Source: Streptomyces filipinensis
Lineage (GTDB): Bacteria; Actinomycetota; Actinomycetes; Streptomycetales; Streptomycetaceae
Length of the DNA: 64,000 bases
Assembly (NCBI RefSeq): GCF_014649495.1
Contig: NZ_BMTD01000016.1
Coordinates: forward strand, 62,001 to 126,000
Direction: 5' to 3'
The translations under genes were made by a program, and so were the position numbers. The notes under the pieces were generated by a model, which did not search any database, was not told the origin of the DNA, and saw only the letters and a list, made by a program, of their open reading frames with translations. Positions within the stretch are counted from its first letter, which is position 1. Each line of letters starts with the position of its first letter. Shown piece by piece: positions 33,272 to 41,588 of this stretch.

Positions 33272-34507
33272 TCAGCCGACCGTCCACTTCTGGTTGGCGC
33301 CGCCCGTGCAGCTCCAGATCTGCAGCCGGGTCCCGTCGGCCGCGTTGTTCCCGGTGACGTCGAGGCACTTGTTCGCCTGCGGGTTGACGATGTCGTGCGC
33401 CCCGGTGACGGTCCACTTCTGGTTGGGACCGCCGGTGCAGTCCCACAGCTGGACGGCCGTGCCGTCCGCCGTGCCGTTGCCGGTGACGTCCAGGCACTTG
33501 CCGAGCGCCCGGACGGTGCCGTCCGCGCCGACCGTCCACGTCTGTGCGGCGGTGCCGTTGCAGCCGTAGAGCTGGACCGGTGTGCCGTTCGCGGAGTTCG
33601 CGCCGGCCACGTCCACGCACTTGCCGGCCAGGCCGCGTATCGGGGCGCCGGACGCGCTGTCGCTCGTCGTCACCGACACCGAGTCCACCACCAGCTGCTG
33701 CGGGAACGCGGTGCCGGCGTCGGGGTCGCCGGGCCAGTAGCCGCCGACGGCCAGGTTCAGGATCAGGAAGAACGGCTTGTCGTCGAAGACCCATGTCTTC
33801 CCGCCCAGGTCGGCGGGCGTGCGCCGTTCGTAGACGTTCCCGTCCACGGACCAGGTGACCGAGCCGGGCGCCCAGTCCACGGCGAAGGTGTGGAAGGCGT
33901 CCGCGAAGGCCTGTCCGTTCGGCAGCGTGTAGGCGGCGCCGATGCCGCCGGAGCCGGAGTAGCCGGGGCCGTGGATGGTGCCGTGCACGGTCGAGGGCTC
34001 GAAGCCGACGTTCTCCATGACGTCGATCTCGCCCGAGTCGGGCCAGTTCACGGGGGTGCCGAGCATCCAGAACGCCGGCCACATGCCCTGGCCGCGCGGG
34101 ATCTTCATCCGTGCCTCGACATGGCCGTACCGGGCGGTGAACTTCCCGGCCGTGTTCAGCCGGGCGGAGGTGTACTGGCAGCTGCCGTACCAGCACTGGT
34201 AGCCGGCCGGGTTCTCCTTGCGGGCCGTGATCACCAGATGGCCCTGGCCGTCCAGGGCCGCGTTCCCCGTCCCGGACGTGTAGTACTGCCGCTCGTGGTT
34301 GTTGACGTTGTCACCGGTCTCCAGCGTCCACTTCGAGGAGTCGGCCGCGGCGCCCGCGGGCCCGTCGAAGGTGTCGGAGAAGGCGGTCACGGTGGCCGCC
34401 GCCGGCGCGGTGGTCCGGGCGCGCGCCGGCCCGACGGCGGCGGAGCCGACCAAGGCGGCGGACAGGGCGGCGAGAAGGCATCTGCGGAGCAGGCGTGAGG
34501 AGGCCAT
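33272..34507 (-). CDS. Secreted GH16 beta-glucanase with ricin-type (CBM13) domain
   Basis: This is a 411-residue extracellular enzyme. A Sec signal peptide covers about residues 1-31. The GH16 catalytic domain has the signature SGEIDVMENVG (Glu160 nucleophile, Asp162, Glu165 acid/base) and MWPAFWMLG, typical of beta-1,3-glucanases. A ricin-B-lectin/CBM13 module fills about 285-411, with three repeats ending in QxW-like QTWTV, QKWTV and QKWTVG. It probably digests fungal or plant laminarin-type glucan, the lectin holding it on the polymer. A good promoter lies just upstream. Confidence 0.93.
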   Translation of the reverse strand: MASSRLLRRCLLAALSAALVGSAAVGPARARTTAPAAATVTAFSDTFDGPAGAAADSSKWTLETGDNVNNHERQYYTSGTGNAALDGQGHLVITARKENPAGYQCWYGSCQYTSARLNTAGKFTARYGHVEARMKIPRGQGMWPAFWMLGTPVNWPDSGEIDVMENVGFEPSTVHGTIHGPGYSGSGGIGAAYTLPNGQAFADAFHTFAVDWAPGSVTWSVDGNVYERRTPADLGGKTWVFDDKPFFLILNLAVGGYWPGDPDAGTAFPQQLVVDSVSVTTSDSASGAPIRGLAGKCVDVAGANSANGTPVQLYGCNGTAAQTWTVGADGTVRALGKCLDVTGNGTADGTAVQLWDCTGGPNQKWTVTGAHDIVNPQANKCLDVTGNNAADGTRLQIWSCTGGANQKWTVG

Positions 34508-34546
34508 GGCTCTCCGTTCGGCGTGGGGGGCGATGAGATGCCTCTT

Positions 34547-34576
34547 GATTTAAGGAGTGAGATAAGCCGGCGTCAA
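34547..34576 (-). promoter_or_regulatory. Promoter of the GH16 gene
   Basis: Read on the - strand, TTGACG (34571-34576) and TAAATC (34547-34552) are separated by 18 bp, matching a vegetative promoter. The predicted start is about 33 bases before the ATG. No clear carbohydrate-regulator palindrome was seen. Confidence 0.6.
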
Positions 34577-34608
34577 TACCCTGGTACAGACCTGTAGCTG
34601 ACTGGCCA

Positions 34609-35241
34609 TCAGGTCTCTGGATGGCGTACGCGCCGGTGCACCGCCCGCCCGAGCCGCCGTCCCAGCAGCAGCCAGCCGAGCAGCGCCCCGGCCGTGTTGA
34701 GCAGGACGTCGTCGATGTCGAAGGCCCGCCCGGTGACCAGCGCGCCCTGCGTCAGCTCCACCATCAGCATCACGAGCGCCGTGAGCGCAAGCACCGGGAG
34801 CACCCCTCGGGCCCGCGGCGCGAGGACCGGTACCAGCACCCCGAACGGAACGCCGAGGAGCACGTTCCCGCCGATCTGCCGCACCGCGTCCGCCGTCCGC
34901 GCCTGCTCCACATAGGCCCGCAGGGAGCGGCCGGGGTGCAGGTTGCTGTGCGTCAGATGCACCGAGGCCGGCGACGGTTCCAGCGTGATCCTGGCCAGGG
35001 CGACGGCGAACGCCACCATGCACACGAAGGCGACCAGCATCGCCAGCAGCCGCAGGGGCAGGGCGAGCGCGTGCCGCGTGACCGGCGGACGGCCTCGACC
35101 GTCCCGCTCCCGGGGCGGGCGCAGGGCGGCGGGCAGCCGGGAGGTGAAGCGGCTCGTACGGTCGTTCGGTGACCGGGTGTCTGGCTGCCGCTTTCCTGGC
35201 AGGCGCAGTACGGCGGGCAGATGCCGCACGGTACGGGCCAT
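34609..35241 (-). CDS. VanZ-family membrane protein
   Basis: This is a 210-residue membrane protein. After a basic, probably cytoplasmic N-terminus of 55 residues come four hydrophobic spans (LLAMLVAFVCMVAFAVAL, NVLLGVPFGVLVPVL, VLPVLALTALVMLMVEL, DDVLLNTAGALLGWLLL). The N-x-x-x-x-x-P-x-G and D-I-D-D-V-L-x-N-T-x-G motifs define the VanZ family, linked to low-level teicoplanin resistance in some hosts. The role here is unknown. It diverges from the Mrp operon with 252 bp between. Confidence 0.85.
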   Translation of the reverse strand: MARTVRHLPAVLRLPGKRQPDTRSPNDRTSRFTSRLPAALRPPRERDGRGRPPVTRHALALPLRLLAMLVAFVCMVAFAVALARITLEPSPASVHLTHSNLHPGRSLRAYVEQARTADAVRQIGGNVLLGVPFGVLVPVLAPRARGVLPVLALTALVMLMVELTQGALVTGRAFDIDDVLLNTAGALLGWLLLGRRLGRAVHRRVRHPET

Positions 35242-35493
35242 GTCGTCCTCCGGGTGGTCCTTCGGTCCTCAACTTCCCTGGGCCCTAAGGCGGTTACCCG
35301 GCAACCGGCCCGGAATGCCACCGCCCGGACCGCTCCGGGCGCACGGCGGCGTTTCCGTTCACGCTCCCGGGGCACTCCGGCTGCGGACCCGCGTGCCGCC
35401 GCCCCGCCGCGGGCCGGCGGTGCTTGGATGCCCCGAGCGGCATCTCGGACATATCGCCGCACACGGGAACGGAGCGGACCGAGGAGGTGGGCG

Positions 35494-35688
35494 ATGACGC
35501 CGCGTACGGCCCCGCGCACGGCCCTCCTCGCCCTCGCCGAACTCCTGGCCTGGTGGGGCGCGCTGGCACTGCTGTGGCTGGTGCTCATCACCTCGGTCGA
35601 CACCCTGGAGCGGATCGTCGGGGCAGGCGCCGCGGCCGTCGGGGCGCTGCTGGCCCGGGCCGGCCGGCGGGCGGTGACGTGGCGGTGA
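35494..35688 (+). CDS. Minimal MrpE-like subunit of the cation/proton antiporter
   Basis: This is a 64-residue membrane peptide with two hydrophobic stretches (ALAELLAWWGALALLWLVL and ERIVGAGAAAVGALLA). They match only the N-terminal membrane part of MrpE; the usual C-terminal soluble domain is missing. GAGGAGG precedes the ATG at 35494. It opens the six-gene Mrp operon and overlaps the next gene by 4 bp (GTGA), which supports membership in the complex. Confidence 0.6.
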   Translation: MTPRTAPRTALLALAELLAWWGALALLWLVLITSVDTLERIVGAGAAAVGALLARAGRRAVTWR

Positions 35689-36137
35689 ACGGCTGGATCC
35701 TCGCGGCCACCGTCTGCCTGGGCGGGGGAGGGGCGGCCGCCCTGTGGGGCGTCACCACCGGCCCGCCGGCCCGCCGCGTCGTCGCCCAGAACATGACCAC
35801 CTCGGCCCTGTGCCCGGCCCTGCTGCTGCTCTCCCAGGGCTACGGCCGCCCGGCCTACGTCGATCTCGCCCTGCTGCTCGCCCTGCTCGGCCCGGTCGGG
35901 ACACTCGTCTTCGCCCGGCTCCTCGGCGACGACCTGGAAGGCGGGCGGCCGAGCGCCTGGGGGCTGACCTGGACCGCCGCCGGCCTGAGCGCGGTGGTCG
36001 TGGCCGCCGTCTGCGCCGCCACCGGCCCCGGCCGGGCGATGGTGAAGCTCCTGGTCGTCGGCGCCCTGCTGATCGCCGGCAACGTGATCGCCTCCCGGGC
36101 GCTGTCGGGCGGGTTCCGGGGGGTGCGGGGTGGCTGA
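35685..36137 (+). CDS. MrpF-MrpG-like fused antiporter subunit
   Basis: This 150-residue membrane protein has an N-terminal MrpF-like part (three spans; AYVDLALLLALLGPVGTLVFARLL is the MrpF hallmark, at about 62-85). A shorter C-terminal part resembles MrpG (VVAAVCAA, then MVKLLVVGALLIAGNVIASRAL). MrpF and MrpG are normally separate proteins of about 90-120 residues, so this looks like a fusion with a reduced MrpG half. The GTG at 35685 overlaps the previous stop; an in-frame GTG at 35679 is also possible. Confidence 0.65.
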   Translation: MNGWILAATVCLGGGGAAALWGVTTGPPARRVVAQNMTTSALCPALLLLSQGYGRPAYVDLALLLALLGPVGTLVFARLLGDDLEGGRPSAWGLTWTAAGLSAVVVAAVCAATGPGRAMVKLLVVGALLIAGNVIASRALSGGFRGVRGG

Positions 36138-36158
36138 GACGTTCCCGGGAGGTGCGGC

Positions 36159-36434
36159 GTGAGCGATGCCGTGATCGTGGTGGCCCTGCTGCTGACGGCC
36201 GCGTCCGCCACCGCGGCCGTGGCCCAGCGCGACCCCGCCCGCCAGGCGCTGGTGCTGTCCGTGCTCGGGTCCGTGCTGGCCGTGCTGTTCACCGTGCTCC
36301 AGGCCCCGGACGTCGGCCTGTCCCAGCTGGCCGTCGGGGCCGCCCTGACCCCGCTGCTGATCATGCTGAGCGTGCGCAAGGTCAGGCGCCGCGGCCGTAC
36401 GCACGACGCTGCCGCGAAGGACGGTGCCCGGTGA
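36159..36434 (+). CDS. DUF4040/MbhD-like antiporter subunit (MrpA C-terminal type)
   Basis: This is a 91-residue membrane protein with three spans (VVALLLTAASATAAVA, ALVLSVLGSVLAVLFTVL, PDVGLSQLAVGAALTPLLIML). A-P-D-V-x-L-(S/T)-Q is the signature of the MbhD/DUF4040 segment that forms the C-terminal tail of MrpA. Here it is a separate gene, and the large NuoL-like N-terminal part of MrpA is absent from the operon. GTG start with GGGAGG upstream; the end overlaps mrpB by 4 bp. Confidence 0.75.
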   Translation: MSDAVIVVALLLTAASATAAVAQRDPARQALVLSVLGSVLAVLFTVLQAPDVGLSQLAVGAALTPLLIMLSVRKVRRRGRTHDAAAKDGAR

Positions 36435-37168
36435 ACCGGCTGCGGCTCGTCCTGCTGGCCGTCGGCGGCACCGGCCTCGCCGCCCTGCTCGTCGCCGCCT
36501 GCCTCGGCCTGCCCGGCTTCGGCGGCCGGAGCCACCCCTACGGCGCCCGGGCCGTGCACGCCTCCCTCACCCGGCACACCGCCAACACCATCGCCTCGGT
36601 CAACTTCGACCAGCGCGCCTACGACACCCTCGGCGAGATGAGCATCCTGTTCGCCGCCGTCCTCGGCTGCGTGGTGCTGCTGCGCCAGGCCCGCGACGAG
36701 CACCGGGCCCAGCCGCAACCCGCCGAGGTGGCCCGGCCGGTCCGCCGCTACGCCCTGATCGTGCTGCCCGTCGCCCTGGTCACCGGTCTCTACGTCGTCG
36801 CCCACGGCCAGCTCAGCCCCGGCGGCGGCTTCCAGGGCGGCGTCGTCGCCGCGACCGCCCTGCACCTGCTCTACCTCGGCGCCGACTACCGCGCGCTGGA
36901 ACGCGTCCGCCCGCTCGCCGTCTTCGAGACCTCCGACGCGCTCGCCGTCTCCACGTACCTCGTGCTGGGCGCCGCCGGGGTCCTGGCGGGCACCTCGTTC
37001 CTCGCCAACACACTGCTGCCGTACGGCACCTTCAACACGCTGTCCTCCGGCGGCACCGTCCCCCTGCTGAACGCGGCCGTCGGCATGGAGGTGGCGAGCG
37101 CGGTCGTCGTCCTGCTCGCGAACTTCCTCGACCAGGCCGTCGAGATCGAGGAGGAGCACGGGAGTTGA
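36431..37168 (+). CDS. mrpB: MrpB/MnhB-type antiporter subunit
   Basis: This is a 245-residue membrane protein. The first 110 residues resemble the MbhE/MrpA-tail region (TANTIASVNFDQRAYDTLGE with the conserved D-x-R-x-x-D-T-x-G-E motif). The rest is an MnhB domain (GQLSPGGGFQGGVVAATAL, GxGxFNTLSSGGTVPLLN). The combination is typical of actinobacterial compact Mrp systems. It works with MrpC and MrpD to exchange Na+ or K+ for H+. The GTG start at 36431 overlaps the previous stop. Confidence 0.85.
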   Translation: MNRLRLVLLAVGGTGLAALLVAACLGLPGFGGRSHPYGARAVHASLTRHTANTIASVNFDQRAYDTLGEMSILFAAVLGCVVLLRQARDEHRAQPQPAEVARPVRRYALIVLPVALVTGLYVVAHGQLSPGGGFQGGVVAATALHLLYLGADYRALERVRPLAVFETSDALAVSTYLVLGAAGVLAGTSFLANTLLPYGTFNTLSSGGTVPLLNAAVGMEVASAVVVLLANFLDQAVEIEEEHGS

Positions 37169-37175
37169 GAACACC

Positions 37176-37526
37176 ATGATGCACGTCCTTCCCTACCTGG
37201 TCGCCGCCTACATCTTCCTGACCGGCTGCTACGGCCTCGCCACCAGCCGCAACCTCATCCACGCCATCGGCTGCCTCGCGGTGTGCCAGTCCTCCACCTA
37301 TGTGCTGCTGCTGGCGGTCGGATACCAGGACGGCGCCACCGCACCGGTCTTCTCCGACCTCCGGCCCGGTTCCCGGCCGGTGGTCGACCCGGTGGTGCAG
37401 GCGCTCACCCTCACCGACATCGTCGTCGGCGCCACCGTGACCGCGCTGCTGCTCGCCCTCGTCCTGCAGATCGCCAAACGGCACGGCACGGTCGACCCCG
37501 ACGAACTGCGGGAGTTGCGCGGCTGA
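37176..37526 (+). CDS. mrpC: MrpC/MnhC antiporter subunit (NuoK-like)
   Basis: This is a 116-residue membrane protein with three spans, homologous to NuoK. Motifs are FLTGCYGLATSRNLIHAIGCL and DPVVQALTLTDIVVGATVTAL, the latter being the strongly conserved MrpC/NuoK loop and third helix. The start may be 37176 or the ATG three bases later. It lies 7 bp after mrpB and its stop overlaps the mrpD start (TGATG). Confidence 0.88.
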   Translation: MMHVLPYLVAAYIFLTGCYGLATSRNLIHAIGCLAVCQSSTYVLLLAVGYQDGATAPVFSDLRPGSRPVVDPVVQALTLTDIVVGATVTALLLALVLQIAKRHGTVDPDELRELRG

Positions 37527-39298
37527 TGCACCACCTGCTTCCCCTGCTCGTCGCGGTCCCGCTGCTCGGCGCCGCCCTGCTGGTGGCCGTCGGACACCGT
37601 CTGCCGAGGATCGCCGCCGAGATCACCGGCTTCGTGGTCAGCGGTGCCACGGCCGCCCTCGCGCTCGTCCTGCTGCTGAACTCCTCGCCCCCGATGGTCG
37701 AGTGGGTCGGCGGCTGGCTGCCCGTCGGCGGCGAGAGCGTCGGCATCGTCGTGGTCGGCGACGGCCCGGCGCTCGGCATGGCCGCGCTGGTCTCCCTGCT
37801 GACGCTGGCGGCCCTCGCCTACTCCTGGCGCTACTTCGAAGAGCCCCCGCGCGGCCACCGCGGCGCCTTCACCGCGCTGATGCTCGCCTTCCAGGGCGCG
37901 ATGTGCGGGTTCGCCATCGCCGGCGACCTGTTCAACGCGTTCGTGTTCTTCGAGCTGATGAGCGTCACCGCGTACGCGCTCACCGGCTACCGCATCGACG
38001 ACGCGAAGGCCGTACAGGGCGCCCTGACCTTCGGCGTCGTCAACTCCCTGGGCGCGTACGCCATGCTCCTGGGCATCGGCCTGCTGTACGCCCGTACCGG
38101 CGAGCTGTCCATGGCGAAGATCGGCCGCGGCCTCGACGCCGCGGCCGGGCACGGCGGACCGGACGCGCTGGTCCTCGCCTCCTTCGTGCTGGTCCTGACC
38201 GGACTGCTGGTGAAGGCGGCCGCGGTGCCCTTCCACTTCTGGCTCCCGGACGCGCACGCCGTCGCCCCCACCCCGGTCTGCATGCTGCTGTCCGGGGTGA
38301 TGGTGGAACTCGGCGTCTACGGCGTCTGGCGGGTGTACGGCACCGTCTTCGCCGGGCCCGGCGGCATCCCCGCCGCCGACCTGACCCGGGCCCTGGTGAC
38401 CCTCGGCACCCTCACGGCCGCGACCGCGGCCGTCATGTGCTGGTACCAGCGGCACATCAAACGGCTCCTGGCCTACTCCACCGTCGCCCACACCGGTCTG
38501 TTCCTGGTGGGGATCGGCGTCCTGACCCCGGAGGGTGACGACGGGGTCGCCCTGTACATCATCGGGCACGCCGGGGTGAAGGCCGCGCTGTTCGCCTGCG
38601 CCGGCGTCCTGCTCGACCGGTACGGCAGCGTCGACGAGCACACCCTGCACGGCCGGGCCCGCGAACTGCGGACCACCGCGGTGCTGTTCGCCGTGGGCGC
38701 CCTCGGTCTCGCCGGCCTGCCCCCGTTCGGCGTCGCGCTCGGCAAGGCGGTCACCGAGGAGGCGGTCGGCGGCCCGCTCACCGCGGTGTACGTGGCCGCC
38801 TCCGCGATCACCGCGGGTGCCGTGCTGCGGGTCACCGCCCGGGTGTTCCTCGGCCTCGGGCCGCGCCCGCAGGACGCCGACTCCGACCTGGAGACCAGCG
38901 GAGCCGGTGAGGAACCCGAGACGGCCGGCCTGCTGAGCCGGATCCCGGACACCATGACGACGGTGCCCGCCCTGCTGCTCGCCGCCGCCTTCGCCGTCGG
39001 CGTGGGTCCCGGCTTCGGCGACCTGGTCGCCCGCTCCGTCAACGAGGCGGGATCGGGCGGCGCCCACGCCTCGGTCCACTGGACGCTCCCCGGAGTCCTG
39101 CTGGGCCTCGCCTCCACCGCGCTGGCCGTGGCCCTCGGCGGGCTCGCCGTGACCCGCCCGCACTGGACCACCGCCCCCGACTGGGCCAGGCCCCTCAGGC
39201 GCCTGCAGTCCGGCCACGTCGGCGACTACGTGGCCTGGCTGCTGATGGGCGCCACGGTGCTGGGGGCGCTGGCCCTGCCGGGGGTGCTGGGCGGCTGA
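37526..39298 (+). CDS. mrpD: MrpD antiporter subunit (NuoL/M/N-like proton channel)
   Basis: This is a 590-residue polytopic membrane protein with about 14-16 spans, homologous to NuoM/NuoN and MrpD. Conserved charged residues of the proton path are visible: the glutamate in FVFFELMSVTAY, lysine in GLLVKAAAVPFHFWLPDAH and a second lysine in YQRHIKRLLAYSTVAH. It is the only large channel subunit in this operon, as MrpA's homologous half is not encoded. The operon probably carries out cation/proton exchange for pH or salt balance. Confidence 0.9.
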   Translation: MHHLLPLLVAVPLLGAALLVAVGHRLPRIAAEITGFVVSGATAALALVLLLNSSPPMVEWVGGWLPVGGESVGIVVVGDGPALGMAALVSLLTLAALAYSWRYFEEPPRGHRGAFTALMLAFQGAMCGFAIAGDLFNAFVFFELMSVTAYALTGYRIDDAKAVQGALTFGVVNSLGAYAMLLGIGLLYARTGELSMAKIGRGLDAAAGHGGPDALVLASFVLVLTGLLVKAAAVPFHFWLPDAHAVAPTPVCMLLSGVMVELGVYGVWRVYGTVFAGPGGIPAADLTRALVTLGTLTAATAAVMCWYQRHIKRLLAYSTVAHTGLFLVGIGVLTPEGDDGVALYIIGHAGVKAALFACAGVLLDRYGSVDEHTLHGRARELRTTAVLFAVGALGLAGLPPFGVALGKAVTEEAVGGPLTAVYVAASAITAGAVLRVTARVFLGLGPRPQDADSDLETSGAGEEPETAGLLSRIPDTMTTVPALLLAAAFAVGVGPGFGDLVARSVNEAGSGGAHASVHWTLPGVLLGLASTALAVALGGLAVTRPHWTTAPDWARPLRRLQSGHVGDYVAWLLMGATVLGALALPGVLGG

Positions 39299-39958
39299 TC
39301 AGCGCGCCGGGGTGCCGTAGGAGATGTGCACCCGTGTGAAGCCGAGGGAGCGCAGCAGTCCCTGGAGCATGGCGGTGGTGTTGGCCTCGGCCCGGGCGGT
39401 CAGCCCGCTGTCCCTGGCCGCTTCGCCGATGTGCCGGACGGCGAGTTTCTGCACGGCCTGCTCGCTGTTCGGATTGTCCGAGAACAGGTCACCGAGCCGG
39501 TCCAGCAGCCCGCGCTGTTTGGACACGGCGTAGGAGCGGTCGGGGTCGAGGGCGGGCCTGCCGAGCCGCGCGTGCGGCAGCCGGAGGGTGGCGGACGTAC
39601 GGTCGGCGTCGACCGACACGTCCTTCTCGCCGACCTGGCCGAGGTCGACGTACGCGTCCACCGTGCCCGCCCCGACGTACAGGGTGCGGGTGCCGCGGAT
39701 CGCGTCGGGCAGGAACTTCGCGTCCTTCTCCAGATCGACCACCACCTGGAAGTTGCCCGAGGCGGCGTCGTAACGGCTCATGTCCTGGACGGATGTGAGG
39801 AGCGCGGGTCCGGAACGGTCGTGCGTCTCGGTGCCGAACAGGTCCTTGACGCCGGGCAGTACGGCCAGCCGGATCCCGGCGAACAGCACGGCGAGCACCA
39901 GGACGAGCGCGGCGACGGCCTGGGCCCAGCCGGGCAGGCGCCTGACGGAAGTCGTCAT
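39299..39958 (-). CDS. DUF4230 membrane-anchored protein
   Basis: This is a 219-residue protein with one N-terminal membrane anchor (WAQAVAALVLVLAVLFAGI) and an outward DUF4230 domain. Conserved stretches include DMSRYDAASGNFQVVVDLEKD and RTLYVGAGTVDAYVDLGQV. The family is of unknown function, often near envelope or cell-surface genes. It converges on mrpD, the two stops abutting at 39298/39299. Confidence 0.82.
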   Translation of the reverse strand: MTTSVRRLPGWAQAVAALVLVLAVLFAGIRLAVLPGVKDLFGTETHDRSGPALLTSVQDMSRYDAASGNFQVVVDLEKDAKFLPDAIRGTRTLYVGAGTVDAYVDLGQVGEKDVSVDADRTSATLRLPHARLGRPALDPDRSYAVSKQRGLLDRLGDLFSDNPNSEQAVQKLAVRHIGEAARDSGLTARAEANTTAMLQGLLRSLGFTRVHISYGTPAR

Positions 39959-40114
39959 CGCGACGGTCCTCCTTCCTGCTGTCCGGATGCCCGCCGACAG
40001 CGCCCCCCAGACCCGTGCGTCGACGCAATCGCACGCCTGACGTACGCGCCGGGACGGCGGACGGCGTCAGTACCATGACGGTCCAGCCCGTGACGGTTCT
40101 GCGAGGAGCGGATC

Positions 40115-41062
40115 GTGCGAGACATCGCCGTCTTCAGCGGCAGTGCCCACCCCGACCTGGCCCATGAGGTCTGCGCCCACCTCGGGGTGCCGCTCAGTCC
40201 GACCCGGGTCAGCCGGTTCGCCAACGACTGTCTGGGGGTGCAGCTTCAGGCCAACTGCCGGGAACGGGACGTGTTCCTGATCCAGCCGCTGGTCCGGCCG
40301 GTGCAGGAGCACCTGGTGGAGCTGCTGCTGATGTGCGACGCCGCCCGCGGAGCCTCCGCCGGCCGGATCACCGTCGTCATGCCGCACTACTCCTACGCCC
40401 GCTCCGACAAGAAGGACGCCCCGCGGATCTCCATCGGCGGCAGGCTGGTCGCCGATCTGCTCGTGGCGGCGGGCGCGGGCCGGGTGCTGGCCATGACCCT
40501 GCACTCCCCGCAGGTGCACGGCTTCTTCTCGGTGCCGGTCGACCATCTGAACGCGCTGCGCGAACTCGCCGCCCACTTCCGGAAGTACGACCTGACGCGC
40601 ACCACGGTGGTCTCACCGGACCTCGGCAACGCCAAGGAGGCCGCCGCCTTCGCTCGGCTCGTCGGGGCCCAGGTGGCGGCCGGCGCCAAACAGCGGTTCG
40701 CGGACGACCAGGTGCGCATCAGCTCGGTCATCGGCGATGTCACCGGGCGGGACGTGATCGTGCTGGACGACGAGATCGCCAAGGGCAGCACCGTGCTGGA
40801 ACTCCTCGGCAGACTGCGTGAGTCGGGCGTGCGGTCGGTCCGGGTGGCCTGCACGCACGGGCTGTTCGCGGCCGGCGCGCTGAAGCGGCTGAGCGAGCAG
40901 CCGGACGTGCTGGAGATCGTCTGCACCAACACCGTACCGGTCCCCGCGGACGCGGAGCGCACGGACAAACTGCGGGTGCTCTCCATCGCCCCGGCCCTCG
41001 CCGAGGCGGTACGGCGCATTCACAACGGTGAGTCGGTGAGCGCCCTGTTCGAGCAGTCGTAG
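40115..41062 (+). CDS. prs: Ribose-phosphate pyrophosphokinase (PRPP synthetase)
   Basis: This is a 315-residue enzyme that makes PRPP from ribose 5-phosphate and ATP. The ATP-loop region is YSYARSDKKDAPRISIGG; the PRPP-binding loop appears as DVIVLDDEIAKGSTVLELL. The metal site HSPQVHGFF matches the divalent-cation loop. It differs from the usual housekeeping enzyme in some motifs (MPHYSYARSDKKD rather than PYYGYARQDRK), so it is probably a second isozyme. GTG start with GAGGAG eight bases upstream. It stands alone, stops facing the STAS gene. Confidence 0.88.
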   Translation: MRDIAVFSGSAHPDLAHEVCAHLGVPLSPTRVSRFANDCLGVQLQANCRERDVFLIQPLVRPVQEHLVELLLMCDAARGASAGRITVVMPHYSYARSDKKDAPRISIGGRLVADLLVAAGAGRVLAMTLHSPQVHGFFSVPVDHLNALRELAAHFRKYDLTRTTVVSPDLGNAKEAAAFARLVGAQVAAGAKQRFADDQVRISSVIGDVTGRDVIVLDDEIAKGSTVLELLGRLRESGVRSVRVACTHGLFAAGALKRLSEQPDVLEIVCTNTVPVPADAERTDKLRVLSIAPALAEAVRRIHNGESVSALFEQS

Positions 41063-41065
41063 CGC

Positions 41066-41446
41066 TCACAGCGAGCCGGACGCGGCTCCGGACCGGGCCA
41101 GGGCCGCGTCCAGCGTGGGATGCGGGGGCAGCAGCCGGGACAGCCCGGTGACCCGGAAGACGCGCAGGGTCAGCGGGTGCGTGCACACCAGGTGCAGCTG
41201 CCCGCCGCCGCCCAGGACCCGGGAGCGGGCCCGGTACAGCAGCCGCAGCCCCGAACAGTCGAAGAACTCCACCGGCCGCAGGTCGACGACGACCCGGGCA
41301 CCGGGCCGGCCGGTGACCCGGTCCAGCGACGGGCCGATCTCCGTCGCCGCGACGAGGTCGATCTCGCCCCGCAGCTCCAGGACCGTGTGCTCCCGGTGTT
41401 CGTACACACGCAGGTGACGGGTGAACGGTGCGGGCTCGTCTCGCAC
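41066..41446 (-). CDS. STAS-domain anti-sigma factor antagonist
   Basis: This is a 126-residue anti-anti-sigma protein of the SpoIIAA/RsbV type. The core VLELRGEIDLVAATEIGPSL, then VVVDLRPVEFFDCSGLRLL, contains the phosphorylatable serine (D-C-S-G-L). It would free a SigB/SigF-like factor by binding its anti-sigma kinase. The GTG at 41446 sits ten bases after GGGAGG; an earlier GTG at 41464 is possible. No anti-sigma kinase gene is next to it. A SigB-like promoter element lies upstream. Confidence 0.85.
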   Translation of the reverse strand: MRDEPAPFTRHLRVYEHREHTVLELRGEIDLVAATEIGPSLDRVTGRPGARVVVDLRPVEFFDCSGLRLLYRARSRVLGGGGQLHLVCTHPLTLRVFRVTGLSRLLPPHPTLDAALARSGAASGSL

Positions 41447-41497
41447 GACGGCATCACCTCCCACCCGTGCCCGGACGTCGGTCTCCCGATCGTCAAG

Positions 41498-41503
41498 TTA
41501 CCC
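41498..41503 (-). promoter_or_regulatory. Possible SigB-like -10 element
   Basis: On the - strand GGGTAA lies about 50 bases before the STAS start. GGGTA(A/C/T) is the -10 signature of SigB-type stress promoters in Streptomyces; the matching -35 is only approximate. A stress-sigma promoter in front of an anti-sigma antagonist would give positive feedback. Confidence 0.4.
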
Positions 41504-41533
41504 TCGATGGAAGGAATTTGAGCATGTTCGATT

Positions 41534-41543
41534 GACATATGTC
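41534..41543. promoter_or_regulatory. GACATATGTC palindrome
   Basis: A perfect 10-bp palindrome in the 142-bp gap between the STAS gene and the quinone oxidoreductase stop. It is an unusual AT-containing site in this sequence and lies 30 bp beyond the possible SigB-like element. Confidence 0.35.
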
Positions 41544-41588
41544 TTGGAGTTTGGCGCTAGTCGATCGTCGACCGCGCCGAGCTGCCCG

